This document shows, piece by piece, positions 40,726 to 49,037 of a stretch of 64,000 nt of DNA (positions within the stretch are counted from its first letter, which is position 1; every line of letters starts with the position of its first letter). The position numbers and the translations under genes were made by a program. The stretch spans positions 1 through 64,000 of the forward strand of contig NZ_MVHJ01000028.1 of the NCBI RefSeq assembly GCF_002086115.1. Direction: 5' to 3'. The notes beneath the pieces are model-generated. The model was not told where the DNA came from, ran no database searches, and worked only from the letters and a program-made list of their open reading frames with translations. Origin of the DNA: Mycolicibacterium bacteremicum (GTDB lineage Bacteria; Actinomycetota; Actinomycetes; Mycobacteriales; Mycobacteriaceae).

Positions 40726-41712
40726 ATGACCCTTCCCGATATCCTGCGTGACAACCTCGCCCTTCCCGTGGTCGCGTCACCGTTGTTCATCTGTTCGGGG
40801 CCGGAACTGGTGATCGCCCAGTGCAGCGCCGGCATCGTCGGGTCGTTCCCCGCCCTCAATGCCCGTCCCACCCCGGCGCTGCGGGAATGGCTGGAGCAGA
40901 TCTCCACCACCCTGGCGACGCGCCGCCGGGAGCATCCCGAACTGATCACCGCGCCGTATGCCGTCAACCAGATCGTGCACAAGTCCAATGCGCGCCTGGA
41001 AGAAGACGTTCAGGCGTGCGTCGACTTCCAGGTGCCGATCGTCATCACGTCACTGGGCGCCCGCGCCGATGTCAACGACGCCATCCATTCCTACGGCGGC
41101 ATCGTGCTGCACGACGTCATCAACGACACCTTCGCCCGCAAGGCCATCGACAAGGGTGCCGACGGCCTGATCGCGGTCGCCGCCGGGGCCGGCGGGCATG
41201 CCGGCACGATCTCGCCGTTCGCGTTGGTCCAGGAGATCCGCGCCTGGTTCGACGGGCCGCTGCTGCTCTCCGGTGCGATCGGCCACGGCCGCTCCATCCT
41301 GGCCGCGCAGGCCGCCGGCGCCGATCTGGCCTACATCGGCTCGGCGTTTTTGGCCACCACCGAGGCGCGGACCGAACCGGCCTACAAGGAGATGGTGACC
41401 GCCAGCGGGGCCAGCGACATCGTGTACTCGAATCTGTTCACCGGTGTGCACGGCAACTATCTGCGCGGATCGATCGAGGCGGCCGGCCTGGACCCGCACA
41501 ACCTGCCCGTGTCGGACCCCTCGAAGATGGACTTCGGTTCGGGCGGCAACACCGACGCCAAGGCGTGGAAGGACATCTGGGGCGCCGGGCAGGGCATCGG
41601 ACCCATCCGCGAGGTGCTACCGACGGCGCAACTGGTCGAACGGCTGACCGAGCAGTACGTCGACGCGCGGACCCGCCTGCTGACCGAGAGTCTGGCCGCC
41701 GCCGGGGCGTGA
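40726..41712 (+). CDS. Nitronate monooxygenase family FMN protein
   Basis: 328 aa. TIM-barrel FMN enzyme with PVVASPLFICSGPELVIAQC at the N-terminus, phosphate-binding GADGLIAVAAGAGGHAG near residue 145 and LLLSGAIGHGRSILAAQAAG near 180. His156 of the GGHAG segment corresponds to the catalytic His of class I enzymes. Such proteins oxidise alkyl nitronates (for example propionate-3-nitronate) or act as related flavin oxidoreductases. It is co-transcribed with the PadR gene. Confidence 0.85.
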   Translation: MTLPDILRDNLALPVVASPLFICSGPELVIAQCSAGIVGSFPALNARPTPALREWLEQISTTLATRRREHPELITAPYAVNQIVHKSNARLEEDVQACVDFQVPIVITSLGARADVNDAIHSYGGIVLHDVINDTFARKAIDKGADGLIAVAAGAGGHAGTISPFALVQEIRAWFDGPLLLSGAIGHGRSILAAQAAGADLAYIGSAFLATTEARTEPAYKEMVTASGASDIVYSNLFTGVHGNYLRGSIEAAGLDPHNLPVSDPSKMDFGSGGNTDAKAWKDIWGAGQGIGPIREVLPTAQLVERLTEQYVDARTRLLTESLAAAGA

Positions 41713-41754
41713 CGAGGCGTCGACACGATTCGCTGGGTCACCCACCCCAGGGCG

Positions 41755-43509
41755 TCACAGGTCGAGCACGACCGCGTCGACTGGTTGCGCGCAGCAGATC
41801 AGGATGTTTCCCTCGGCGGGCGGTTCCAGCGGCTCCGGGTCATAGCGGACCGTTCCCGACAGCAGCGCCGTCTCACAGTTGTGACACACCCCGGTGCGGC
41901 ACGACCATCGGGTCGGGACGTCACACGTCTCGGCGAATTCGAGCAGACTGCTGCTGGGCGGCCCCCAAGGCGCCGTGATCGCGCTGCGGGCGAACTGCAC
42001 TTGTGGCCCTTGCCCGGGCGGCCCCGCCGGCAGGTGCGGGGCTACCGACGTCGCGGCGATGCCGGGTGTGAGTGCGGAAGACGCGCCGAAGATTTCGGAG
42101 TGCACCCGGTCGGGGCGCAGCCCGTATGCCTCAAGGCTCGCGCTGAGGTCGTTCATGAATGCCGTTGGTCCGCAGAGGTAGGCGTCGGCGTCACGTGGAA
42201 GATCAAGTTCGGCAATGGTTTCGATTGTCAGGCGGCCATGGTCGGTGAAAGCTGTGCCGTGGCGGTCCTGCGGTGCCGGAGCGCTGTAGAAGATGCGCGC
42301 ATGGCTGCCGGGCAACTGCTTCAACAGCTCGGCGCTTTCCCGCGCGAAGGGGTGTTCTGCCCCGTTGCGGGCCACGTGTAGCCACCACAGCGGGCGGTCG
42401 GAATGTGCGGACGCGAGGCGATGCAGCATCGAGAGCATCGGTGTGACACCCACACCCGCGGACAGCAGGATCACCGGTGCGTCCGAGTCGGTCAGGACGA
42501 AGGTGCCGCGCGGAGCCGCCACGTCGAGCAGGTCACCGGGGCGGATGTGCGCGTGGATGTATGCGCTCGCTGCGCCGTGGGACTCTCGTTTGACGCTGAT
42601 CCGGTATGCGTCAGAACCGGGTCGGTTGGACAGCGAATAGTTCCGGATCAACGGCGCATCGCCCGGGCCGGGACGCAACCGCACGGTGATCGACTGTCCG
42701 GCAAGCCATGTCGGCAACCGTGTGCCATCCGGGTCGCACAGCCAGACCGAACGCACATGGTCGCTTTCGTCGTTCACCGCCTCGACCCGCAGTGGACGGA
42801 ACCCGGTCCATGCCGGTGGTGGACTCGCGGGTCCGGTCAGCCCCGCGTTGCCCGCGGCTCCCTCGGTGCTCTGGTCTGCCAGGCTGCGCAGCGATCGCTG
42901 CCAGCCGGGGCTGAGCGCCGGGATGCGCAGCGCGCGGTGCAGGGCGTCGCGCGGGTGGCCGGGCAGATACAGCAGCGCGTCGATCTCGGCGACCGACACC
43001 TGCTCAGGCCCGGATGAGACCTTGACGATCTGCTGACCGGCTGCGAGCTCACCTTCGGTGATGACGCGGCAGTAGAACCCCGGCCGACCGTGCGAGACCA
43101 TCAGTGCCGCCATCCGTGGTTCGCCGATACGCATTCCGGCGCGGTAGCAGGTGACCCGTGGCTGCGTGACTTCAAGAACGGCGTCCCCGATCCGGTACCG
43201 ATCTCCGATGCACACCTCGTCGTCGGGCAGGCCGTCGACGGTGAGATTCTCCCCCAGCATCCCCGGCTCCAGGTCGTCACGGCCGAAGTGCTCCGCCCAG
43301 TGCCGGTAGGAATCGAGTTGGTAGACCAGCACGGCCCGGTTCTCTCCGCCGTGACCACCCAGATCACCCTGGCCGTCCCCGTCGATGTTGAGCCGGCGCA
43401 CCATTCGCGGACCGGACACCGGGTGCTTCCACGCACCGGTGAAGACGGTGCGGTGATTCCACTCGACATCCCTGGGCAGGCCCACGTTCACCGAGAGCAG
43501 GGTCGCCAA
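41755..43509 (-). CDS. MOSC - flavin reductase - 2Fe-2S ferredoxin fusion
   Basis: 584 aa in one chain. Residues 1-165 form a YiiM-like MOSC domain (GPRMVRRLNIDGDGQGDLGG; TQPRVTCYRAGMRIGEPRM), the part that in relatives handles molybdenum cofactor or N-hydroxylated compounds. A short 3-alpha region follows (about 170-215). Residues ~245-460 are a ferredoxin-reductase-type FAD/NAD(P) module (NYSLSNRPGSDAYRISVKRE, SAGVGVTPMLSML, YLCGPTAFM). The C-terminal ferredoxin has Cys537, Cys542, Cys545 (CRTGVCHNC) and a late Cys pair at 572-573. It should pass electrons from NAD(P)H to the MOSC active site. Substrate unknown. Confidence 0.88.
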   Translation of the reverse strand: MATLLSVNVGLPRDVEWNHRTVFTGAWKHPVSGPRMVRRLNIDGDGQGDLGGHGGENRAVLVYQLDSYRHWAEHFGRDDLEPGMLGENLTVDGLPDDEVCIGDRYRIGDAVLEVTQPRVTCYRAGMRIGEPRMAALMVSHGRPGFYCRVITEGELAAGQQIVKVSSGPEQVSVAEIDALLYLPGHPRDALHRALRIPALSPGWQRSLRSLADQSTEGAAGNAGLTGPASPPPAWTGFRPLRVEAVNDESDHVRSVWLCDPDGTRLPTWLAGQSITVRLRPGPGDAPLIRNYSLSNRPGSDAYRISVKRESHGAASAYIHAHIRPGDLLDVAAPRGTFVLTDSDAPVILLSAGVGVTPMLSMLHRLASAHSDRPLWWLHVARNGAEHPFARESAELLKQLPGSHARIFYSAPAPQDRHGTAFTDHGRLTIETIAELDLPRDADAYLCGPTAFMNDLSASLEAYGLRPDRVHSEIFGASSALTPGIAATSVAPHLPAGPPGQGPQVQFARSAITAPWGPPSSSLLEFAETCDVPTRWSCRTGVCHNCETALLSGTVRYDPEPLEPPAEGNILICCAQPVDAVVLDL

Positions 43510-43539
43510 TGGAGTCTCCTCACTTCGCCGCTGCGCACG

Positions 43540-43824
43540 CTATTGCGGCGAGTCACCCGTAGTCGGGTGACGATGCCGCATCCTGATGCGGGGCGCGAGC
43601 CGTCCCGCCGGTGCTGCGCTACGCCGGATCCACGTCGAGCGCCGCGCCCGGTAATAGCGTTGCATAGCCGGGCCCGTGTTGATGCGAACCTTAACCATCC
43701 GCCGATAGCCGCGCTGCCACAACTTCGCCAACAGCACCGACCGGCCGTCGAAGGGGTTACGGTCGCCGGGTTCGGCTACCGAGCCCAGATACAGCGCATA
43801 GACGTATTCGGCGCGCGTGGACAC
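43540..43824 (-). CDS. Small basic protein of unknown function
   Basis: 94 aa from GTG 43824. NPFDGRSVLLAKLWQRGYRR and MVKVRINTGPAMQRYYRARR resemble a small mycobacterial protein type with the core NP-[YF]-x-G-x5-LA-x-LW-x-RGY. The C-terminus is basic. It lies just upstream of the MOSC fusion gene (30-bp gap) and downstream of tRNA-Pro. No ribosome site is evident, which lowers confidence. Confidence 0.5.
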   Translation of the reverse strand: MSTRAEYVYALYLGSVAEPGDRNPFDGRSVLLAKLWQRGYRRMVKVRINTGPAMQRYYRARRSTWIRRSAAPAGRLAPRIRMRHRHPTTGDSPQ

Positions 43825-43926
43825 CGCGCAAGCATGACCGAGTCGGCCCTGACGACAGCGGCGCCGCGCCGCGAGGGAGCCGCGGGTTCGCATCGAACTT
43901 CGGTCGAGGCCGACCGGAAACGACAG

Positions 43927-43956
43927 AACCCGCTCCAACCGAGGTCAGAGCGGGTT
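43927..43956 (-). terminator. Terminator after tRNA-Pro
   Basis: AACCCGCTC and GAGCGGGTT form a 9-bp stem around a 12-base loop, starting five bases beyond the tRNA 3' end in the leftward direction. Confidence 0.7.
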
Positions 43957-43960
43957 TTCT

Positions 43961-44037
<77 letters not shown>

Positions 44038-44138
44038 AGTGCCTCCCGGGATCGCCGGTAGGCGAGCGAAACTCTACCTCAGGCCCCGGCGCAAATCCCA
44101 ACCGCGTCATCCGTACCGGGAATGGGTACTGATCAGGG

Positions 44139-45629
44139 GTGCCCGACACCCGCGATGACACTCCCCTGTGGCTGTTCGCCGACCAGCTCGGACCCGCCGT
44201 CCACGGAGGTGAGCACGCCCATCGCGAGGTGCTGCTCATCGAGTCCACGGCTGCTCTGGCCAAACGCCGCTATCACCGCCAGAAGCTGCACCTGGTGCTG
44301 TCCGCCATGCGGCATGCCGACAAAGACCTCGGTGACCGGGCCACCCTGATCAAATCCGACAGCTACACCGATGCCCTGGAGCAATTCGGCAAGCCGGTGC
44401 TCGTCCACGAACCCACCTCACACGCCGCCGAGAAGTTCGTTCACCGGTTGCAGAAGCAAGGGCTGGTCACGGAGGTGCTGCCGACCCCGACGTTCGCGCT
44501 GCCGCGCAAGGACTTCGAAGAGTGGGCGGGCGAGCGCACCCGGTTCCGGATGGAAGATTTCTACCGCGACCAGCGGCGCCGCTTCGACGTACTGATGGAG
44601 GGCAAGGACCCCGTCGGCAACCGGTGGAACTACGACGAGGAGAACCGCGAGTCGCCGCCCAAGAAGCAGAAGACGCTGGAGGTCCCCGCGCCCTACAAAC
44701 CGCGGGAGGACGATATCGACGCCCAGGTCCGCCGCGATCTGGACAAGCTCGACCTCGATACCGTCGGCAACGACGGCCCCCGCCTGTTCGCGGTCACCCC
44801 GGCCGAGGCCCAGCGGGCGCTGAAGAGATTCATCGAGCACCGGCTGCCGGCGTTCGGGCGCTACGAGGACGCCATCATGGACCAGGACTGGGCGATGTCG
44901 CACTCACTGCTGTCGGTCCCCCTCAACCTCGGCGTGCTGCACCCGCTGGACGCCGTCGAGGCGGCCGAACGCGCCTACCGCGAGAACGACGCCCCGCTGG
45001 CCGCCGTCGAAGGATTCATCCGCCAGATCCTGGGCTGGCGTGAATACATGTGGCACCTCTACTGGCATTTCGGCCCCGACTACACCGACAACAACGAGCT
45101 CAACGCCCGCACCCGGCTGCCGGACTGGTGGGCCGACCTCGACGCCGACGCCGTCACCGCCGCCTGTCTGCACTCGGCGCTGGAGGGTGTCCGCGACCGC
45201 GGCTGGACCCATCACATCCAACGGTTGATGATCCTGGGCAGTCACGCGCTGCAACGCGGATACCGCCCCGACGAACTCACCGACTGGTTCGCCACCGCCT
45301 ACGTCGACGGCTTCCGCTGGGTGATGCCCACCAACGTGGTGGGCATGAGCCAACATGCCGACGCCGGCCTGCTGGCCACCAAGCCGTACACCTCCGGCGG
45401 CGCCTACATCAACAAGATGAGCGATCACTGCGGGGACTGCGCCTACGACCCGAAGAAACGCGTCGGCGAGGATGCCTGCCCCTTCACCGCCGGCTACTGG
45501 GCCTTCACCCACCGCCACCGCGACCGGCTGGCCAAGAACATGCGCACCCGACGGGCGGTGTCCTCGATGGACCGGCTCGGCGACCTCGAGCTGGTGCTGG
45601 AGCAGGAGTCAGCGCGCGACCGGTTCTGA
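44139..45629 (+). CDS. Iron-sulfur bacterial (6-4)-type photolyase/cryptochrome (FeS-BCP, PhrB-like)
   Basis: 496 aa. N-terminal photolyase-like domain LWLFADQLGPAV to about 140, then the helical FAD-binding domain. Cys343, Cys431, Cys434 and Cys447 (AACLHS and SDHCGDCAYDPKKRVGEDAC) match the four ligands of the 4Fe-4S cluster of Agrobacterium PhrB-type enzymes, including their spacing of 88, 3 and 13 residues. VVGMSQHADAGLLATKPYTS is the flavin-site segment. The enzyme should repair (6-4) photoproducts in light. It starts at GTG 44139. Its end overlaps the convergent exporter gene by 21 bp. Confidence 0.92.
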   Translation: MPDTRDDTPLWLFADQLGPAVHGGEHAHREVLLIESTAALAKRRYHRQKLHLVLSAMRHADKDLGDRATLIKSDSYTDALEQFGKPVLVHEPTSHAAEKFVHRLQKQGLVTEVLPTPTFALPRKDFEEWAGERTRFRMEDFYRDQRRRFDVLMEGKDPVGNRWNYDEENRESPPKKQKTLEVPAPYKPREDDIDAQVRRDLDKLDLDTVGNDGPRLFAVTPAEAQRALKRFIEHRLPAFGRYEDAIMDQDWAMSHSLLSVPLNLGVLHPLDAVEAAERAYRENDAPLAAVEGFIRQILGWREYMWHLYWHFGPDYTDNNELNARTRLPDWWADLDADAVTAACLHSALEGVRDRGWTHHIQRLMILGSHALQRGYRPDELTDWFATAYVDGFRWVMPTNVVGMSQHADAGLLATKPYTSGGAYINKMSDHCGDCAYDPKKRVGEDACPFTAGYWAFTHRHRDRLAKNMRTRRAVSSMDRLGDLELVLEQESARDRF

Positions 45630-46529
45630 GGGCACCTCGACCGGCTCACCGTGCTCGGGGGCATATTTCGGCGCCCGCGACACCCGCCAGGCGTAGCCGA
45701 CCAACGACACCCACACCAGCACGATGACCGTATAGATACCGGTGGACCACGGCCACTGGACATCGAAGTGGTGCACCAGCTTCTGACTGTTGGTCAGCAC
45801 GATCACGCCGCCCACGGCCGACCCCAGCAGCGCCGGGCTGATCTTGGTGACCAACCACGCAGCGATCGGCGCGGCGATCACACCGCCGACCATCAGCCCG
45901 ACCACCACCGGCCAGTTCTCCAGGAATTCCTGTCGCAGCCCCACCAGGAAGCCCAACGAGGCCGACACCGCGACCAGGAACTCCGACGCGCTCACCGATC
46001 CGATCACGGTGCGCGGCGCGGTCTTGCCCTGCGACAGCAGCGTGCTGGTGGTCACCGGCCCCCAGCCGCCGCCTCCCGAGGCATCGATGAACCCACCGAA
46101 GAGACCCAGCGGCGCAAGGAACTTCGCGCTGTGGCTGGTGCCCCTGACCCCGAAGCTCAACGGTGTGCGCAGCGAGAACCGCAGCAACACATAGGCACCG
46201 ATGGCCACCAGGATCGCGGCCATCAGCGGAGCGGCATGCTCGGTGGACAGGGAGGACAGCACGGTGGCGCCCAGGAACGCCCCGACCGCACCCGGTCCAC
46301 CCAGCTTCAGGACCAGGGCCCAGTCGATGTTCTTGAATTTCCAGTGCGACAGCCCCGAGGCGAACGTGGTGCCGACCTCGGCCAGGTGCACCGCGGCGCT
46401 GGCCTGCGCCGCGCCCACCCCGGAGAGCACGAGCAGCGTGGTGGCGGTGACACCGAACGCCATGCCCAGGGCGCCGTCGACCAGCTGGGCGCCGACGCCG
46501 ACGAGGGTGAAGATCAGAAGCGAACGCAT
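45609..46529 (-). CDS. TauE/SafE (TSUP) family membrane transporter
   Basis: 306 aa, about eight helices. Family halves begin VGVGAQLVDGALGMAFGVTA and LFGGFIDASGGGGWGPVTTS. The family exports sulfite, sulfoacetate or related anions, or takes up taurine-type compounds. GAGAG lies five bases before the ATG. Between this gene and the TSUP gene upstream are a short leader with a Cys-Cys pair (46585-46698) and a hairpin (46549-46567), suggesting control by cysteine supply. Substrate inferred only to class. Confidence 0.88.
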   Translation of the reverse strand: MRSLLIFTLVGVGAQLVDGALGMAFGVTATTLLVLSGVGAAQASAAVHLAEVGTTFASGLSHWKFKNIDWALVLKLGGPGAVGAFLGATVLSSLSTEHAAPLMAAILVAIGAYVLLRFSLRTPLSFGVRGTSHSAKFLAPLGLFGGFIDASGGGGWGPVTTSTLLSQGKTAPRTVIGSVSASEFLVAVSASLGFLVGLRQEFLENWPVVVGLMVGGVIAAPIAAWLVTKISPALLGSAVGGVIVLTNSQKLVHHFDVQWPWSTGIYTVIVLVWVSLVGYAWRVSRAPKYAPEHGEPVEVPSEPVAR

Positions 46530-46548
46530 GGCAGCTCTCGGGGATGGT

Positions 46549-46567
46549 GGTCACCATGGGGGTGACC
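46549..46567 (-). promoter_or_regulatory. Leader hairpin before the TSUP gene
   Basis: GGTCACC and GGTGACC form a 7-bp stem with a 5-base loop, 20 bp before the exporter start and 17 bp after the leader-peptide stop. A competing stem (ATGGTG/CACCAT, 46544-46557) overlaps it, so two mutually exclusive folds exist, as in an attenuator. The effect is inferred. Confidence 0.5.
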
Positions 46568-46584
46568 GCGACGGATGGGGCGCG

Positions 46585-46698
46585 TCAGGGACGCGGACAA
46601 CACCACTCGTCGAAGGCCATCAACCGACGGGACGGCCAGAACGGCTCGAGCGCGGACAGCTCGGACGGCGCAGACGTAATGCACACGCTGTCAGCCAT
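46585..46698 (-). CDS. Putative cysteine-responsive leader peptide
   Basis: A 37-codon frame starting at ATG 46698 (in-frame GTG just before it). It reads MADSVCITSAPSELSALEPF and later AFDEWCCPRP, with consecutive Cys codons (TGT TGT) at positions 33-34, three codons before the stop. It lies between two TSUP genes, 55 bp upstream of the second. Short upstream frames ending in Cys runs are known in mycobacteria to stall ribosomes when cysteine is scarce and raise expression of sulfur genes downstream. The match in position, size and Cys pair supports such a role; translation is not shown. Confidence 0.55.
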   Translation of the reverse strand: MADSVCITSAPSELSALEPFWPSRRLMAFDEWCCPRP

Positions 46699-46734
46699 CA
46701 CCAATCCCATCGTCGAACCGAAACCTCGCCCAGC

Positions 46735-47526
46735 CTACACAGCCAACAATCGGTAGAGCCCGATCAATCCCACCACCACAATCACCGCGCGCAATGCCCC
46801 AGGAGACAGCCGGCGACCGTAGTGCGCGCCCAGGAAACCGCCGATCAGCGATCCGACGGCGATCAGACCGGCCGCGACCCAACTGATCCGGTCGAAGGCC
46901 ACCACCGTGTAGGCCACCGCCGCCACGATGTTGACCAGCAGCGACAGCAGGTTCTTGGCGGCGTTCATGCGCTGCATGTCCTCGGGCAGCAGCGCCCCCA
47001 TCACCGCGATCAGCAGGATGCCCTGTGCGGCCGTGAAATAGCCGCCATAGACGCCGACGGCGAACGTCCCGGTGATCAGAGCCGCCAGTCGACCCGCGCT
47101 GATGTGATCCGCCGACTGTCCCCGTGCATCGGCCCGCCGGCGGGCCCAGGCCTGGATGCGCGGGCCGACGACCACCAACACCAACGCCAGCACCAACAGC
47201 ACCGGGACGACCTGTTGGAAGACCTTCTCCGGCAGGTGCAGCAACAGCCAGGCACCGCCGCCCGCGCCGAGCAATGACGCCGGAATCTGCCAGCGCAGCC
47301 GCGTCCACTGCCCGCGCAGTTCGCGCCGGTAACCCCAGGTGCCCGACACCCCGCCCGCGACCAGGCCCACGGCGTTGGACATCGTCGCCGTCACCGGCGG
47401 GAAGCCCAGGGCTACCAGCGTCGGAAAGGTGATCAGGGTGCCCGAACCGACGATCGCGTTGATCGCGCCGGCCCCCACACCGGCCAGGGCGACGAGGATC
47501 ATGTGGGTGGTTGACACTCCGGCCAC
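46735..47526 (-). CDS. TauE/SafE (TSUP) family membrane transporter, second copy
   Basis: 263 aa with eight predicted helices. GVGAGAINAIVGSGTLITFP (about 17-36) is the TSUP opening; the second half has TGTFAVGVYGGYFTAAQGIL. It shares little direct similarity with the TSUP protein downstream and with the one in the sulfur locus at 4341, so the three are separate subfamilies. The start is uncertain (GTG 47526, GTG 47517 or ATG 47502). It follows der after a repeat-filled 97-bp gap and may be read from der's promoter region or its own. Confidence 0.85.
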   Translation of the reverse strand: MAGVSTTHMILVALAGVGAGAINAIVGSGTLITFPTLVALGFPPVTATMSNAVGLVAGGVSGTWGYRRELRGQWTRLRWQIPASLLGAGGGAWLLLHLPEKVFQQVVPVLLVLALVLVVVGPRIQAWARRRADARGQSADHISAGRLAALITGTFAVGVYGGYFTAAQGILLIAVMGALLPEDMQRMNAAKNLLSLLVNIVAAVAYTVVAFDRISWVAAGLIAVGSLIGGFLGAHYGRRLSPGALRAVIVVVGLIGLYRLLAV

Positions 47527-47569
47527 CCTACTCAGCGGGCAATCAGCGCTTCGGGCCGCGCTTCTGGGT

Positions 47570-47637
47570 CGCTTCGCTCCGTGCCCGAGGGTCGCTCCGC
47601 TAGCGCTTCGCTCCGTGCCCGAGGGTCGCTCCGCTAG
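47570..47637. repeat. 34-bp tandem duplication over the der stop codon
   Basis: Identical 34-bp units at 47570-47603 and 47604-47637 begin CGCTTCGCTCCGTGCCCGAG. A partial third copy continues from 47638 into der coding sequence. The second unit includes the der stop (47634-47636), and the first unit recreates the same TAG context downstream. Confidence 0.9.
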
Positions 47638-49037
47638 CGCTTCGCTCCGCGCTTCTCGCGTACCCGGACATTGATCCGGATCGGGCTGCCCTCGAAGCCG
47701 AACGTCTCGCGCAGCTTGCGCTCCAGGAACCGCCGGTAGCCGGCCTCGAGGAACCCACTGGTGAACAAGACGAAGGTCGGCGGACGCGACGCTGCCTGGG
47801 TGGCGAACAGGATGCGCGGCTGCTTACCGCCACGCACCGGCGGCGGTGTCGCGGCGACGATCTCCTTGAAGAACGTGTTGAGCCGTCCGGTCGGGATGCG
47901 CATGTCCCAGGACCGCAGCGCGGTCTCCAGGGCGGGCACCAACTTCTGCACGGCCCGGCCGGTCCTGGCCGAGATGTTCACCCGCGGCGCCCACTGCACC
48001 TGCACCAGTTCCCGGTCGATCTCCTTGTCCAGCAGGTAACGCCGGTCCTCGTCGACCAGATCCCACTTGTTGAACGCCAGCACCAGGGCGCGTCCGGCCT
48101 CGATCACCATCGTCAGCACCCGCAGGTCCTGTTCGGTCAGCGGCACCGACCCGTCGACCAGCACGATGGCCACCTCGGCGGCATCGATGGCGCTGTGCGT
48201 GCGCACCGAGGCGTAGAACTCGTGGCCGCTGGCCTGGCCGACCTTGCGCCGCAAACCGGCAGTATCGACGAAACGCCAAGGCTTGCCGTCCAATTCGATC
48301 AGCGAGTCCACCGGATCGACCGTGGTGCCCGCGACGTCGTGCACCACCGAGCGCTCATCCCCGGCCAACCGGTTCAACAGCGAACTCTTACCGACGTTGG
48401 GCTTGCCGACCAGTGCGACGCGGCGTGGCCCGCCGGGCCCGCCGGTGCCGACCTCGGACACCTCGGGCAAAGCCTCGAGCACCTTGTCCAGCAGATCGGC
48501 GACCCCGCGGCCGTGCATGGCGCTGATCGGGTGCGGCTCGCCCAGACCCATCGACCACAGCGCGGCGGCATCGGCCTCACCACGCTCGTTGTCGACCTTG
48601 TTGGCGGCCAGGTACACCGGCTTGCCGGAGCGCTGCAGCTTCTTGGCCGCAGCCTCGTCAGCCGAGGTCGCGCCCGTGGTCGCATCGACGACCATGATGA
48701 TGGCGTCGGCGGTCTGCATCGCGATCGCGGCCTGTTCGGCGACCTTCTGCTGCAACCCCTTGGCATCGGGTTCCCAGCCTCCGGTGTCCTGCACGACGAA
48801 TCGCCGGCCCACCCAGTTGGCGTCGTAGGACACCCGGTCGCGGGTCACCCCGGGAATATCCTGCACGACGGCCTCGCGCCGGCCCAGGATCCGGTTGACC
48901 AGAGTGGATTTGCCCACGTTGGGGCGCCCGACGACGGCCACCACCGGCGGCGGTGCGGTCTGCTCTTCATCGGCGGTCTCATCGAAAACGACCGATTCCC
49001 AGTCGCTTTCGTCGGACCAGGTGCCGTCCTCGGTCAT
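47634..49037 (-). CDS. der: Ribosome biogenesis GTPase Der (EngA)
   Basis: 467 aa with two tandem GTPase domains and a C-terminal KH-like domain. First G domain: GRPNVGKST (37-45), DTGGWEPDA, NKVD. Second: GKPNVGKSS (near 210), DTAGLRRK, NKWDLVDED. The KH-like part includes RINVRVREKRGAKR at the end. An acidic extension of about 30 residues precedes the first domain. Der acts in assembly of the 50S subunit. The ATG overlaps the cmk stop by 4 bp. A tandem 34-bp repeat lies at the 3' end. Confidence 0.97.
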   Translation of the reverse strand: MTEDGTWSDESDWESVVFDETADEEQTAPPPVVAVVGRPNVGKSTLVNRILGRREAVVQDIPGVTRDRVSYDANWVGRRFVVQDTGGWEPDAKGLQQKVAEQAAIAMQTADAIIMVVDATTGATSADEAAAKKLQRSGKPVYLAANKVDNERGEADAAALWSMGLGEPHPISAMHGRGVADLLDKVLEALPEVSEVGTGGPGGPRRVALVGKPNVGKSSLLNRLAGDERSVVHDVAGTTVDPVDSLIELDGKPWRFVDTAGLRRKVGQASGHEFYASVRTHSAIDAAEVAIVLVDGSVPLTEQDLRVLTMVIEAGRALVLAFNKWDLVDEDRRYLLDKEIDRELVQVQWAPRVNISARTGRAVQKLVPALETALRSWDMRIPTGRLNTFFKEIVAATPPPVRGGKQPRILFATQAASRPPTFVLFTSGFLEAGYRRFLERKLRETFGFEGSPIRINVRVREKRGAKR

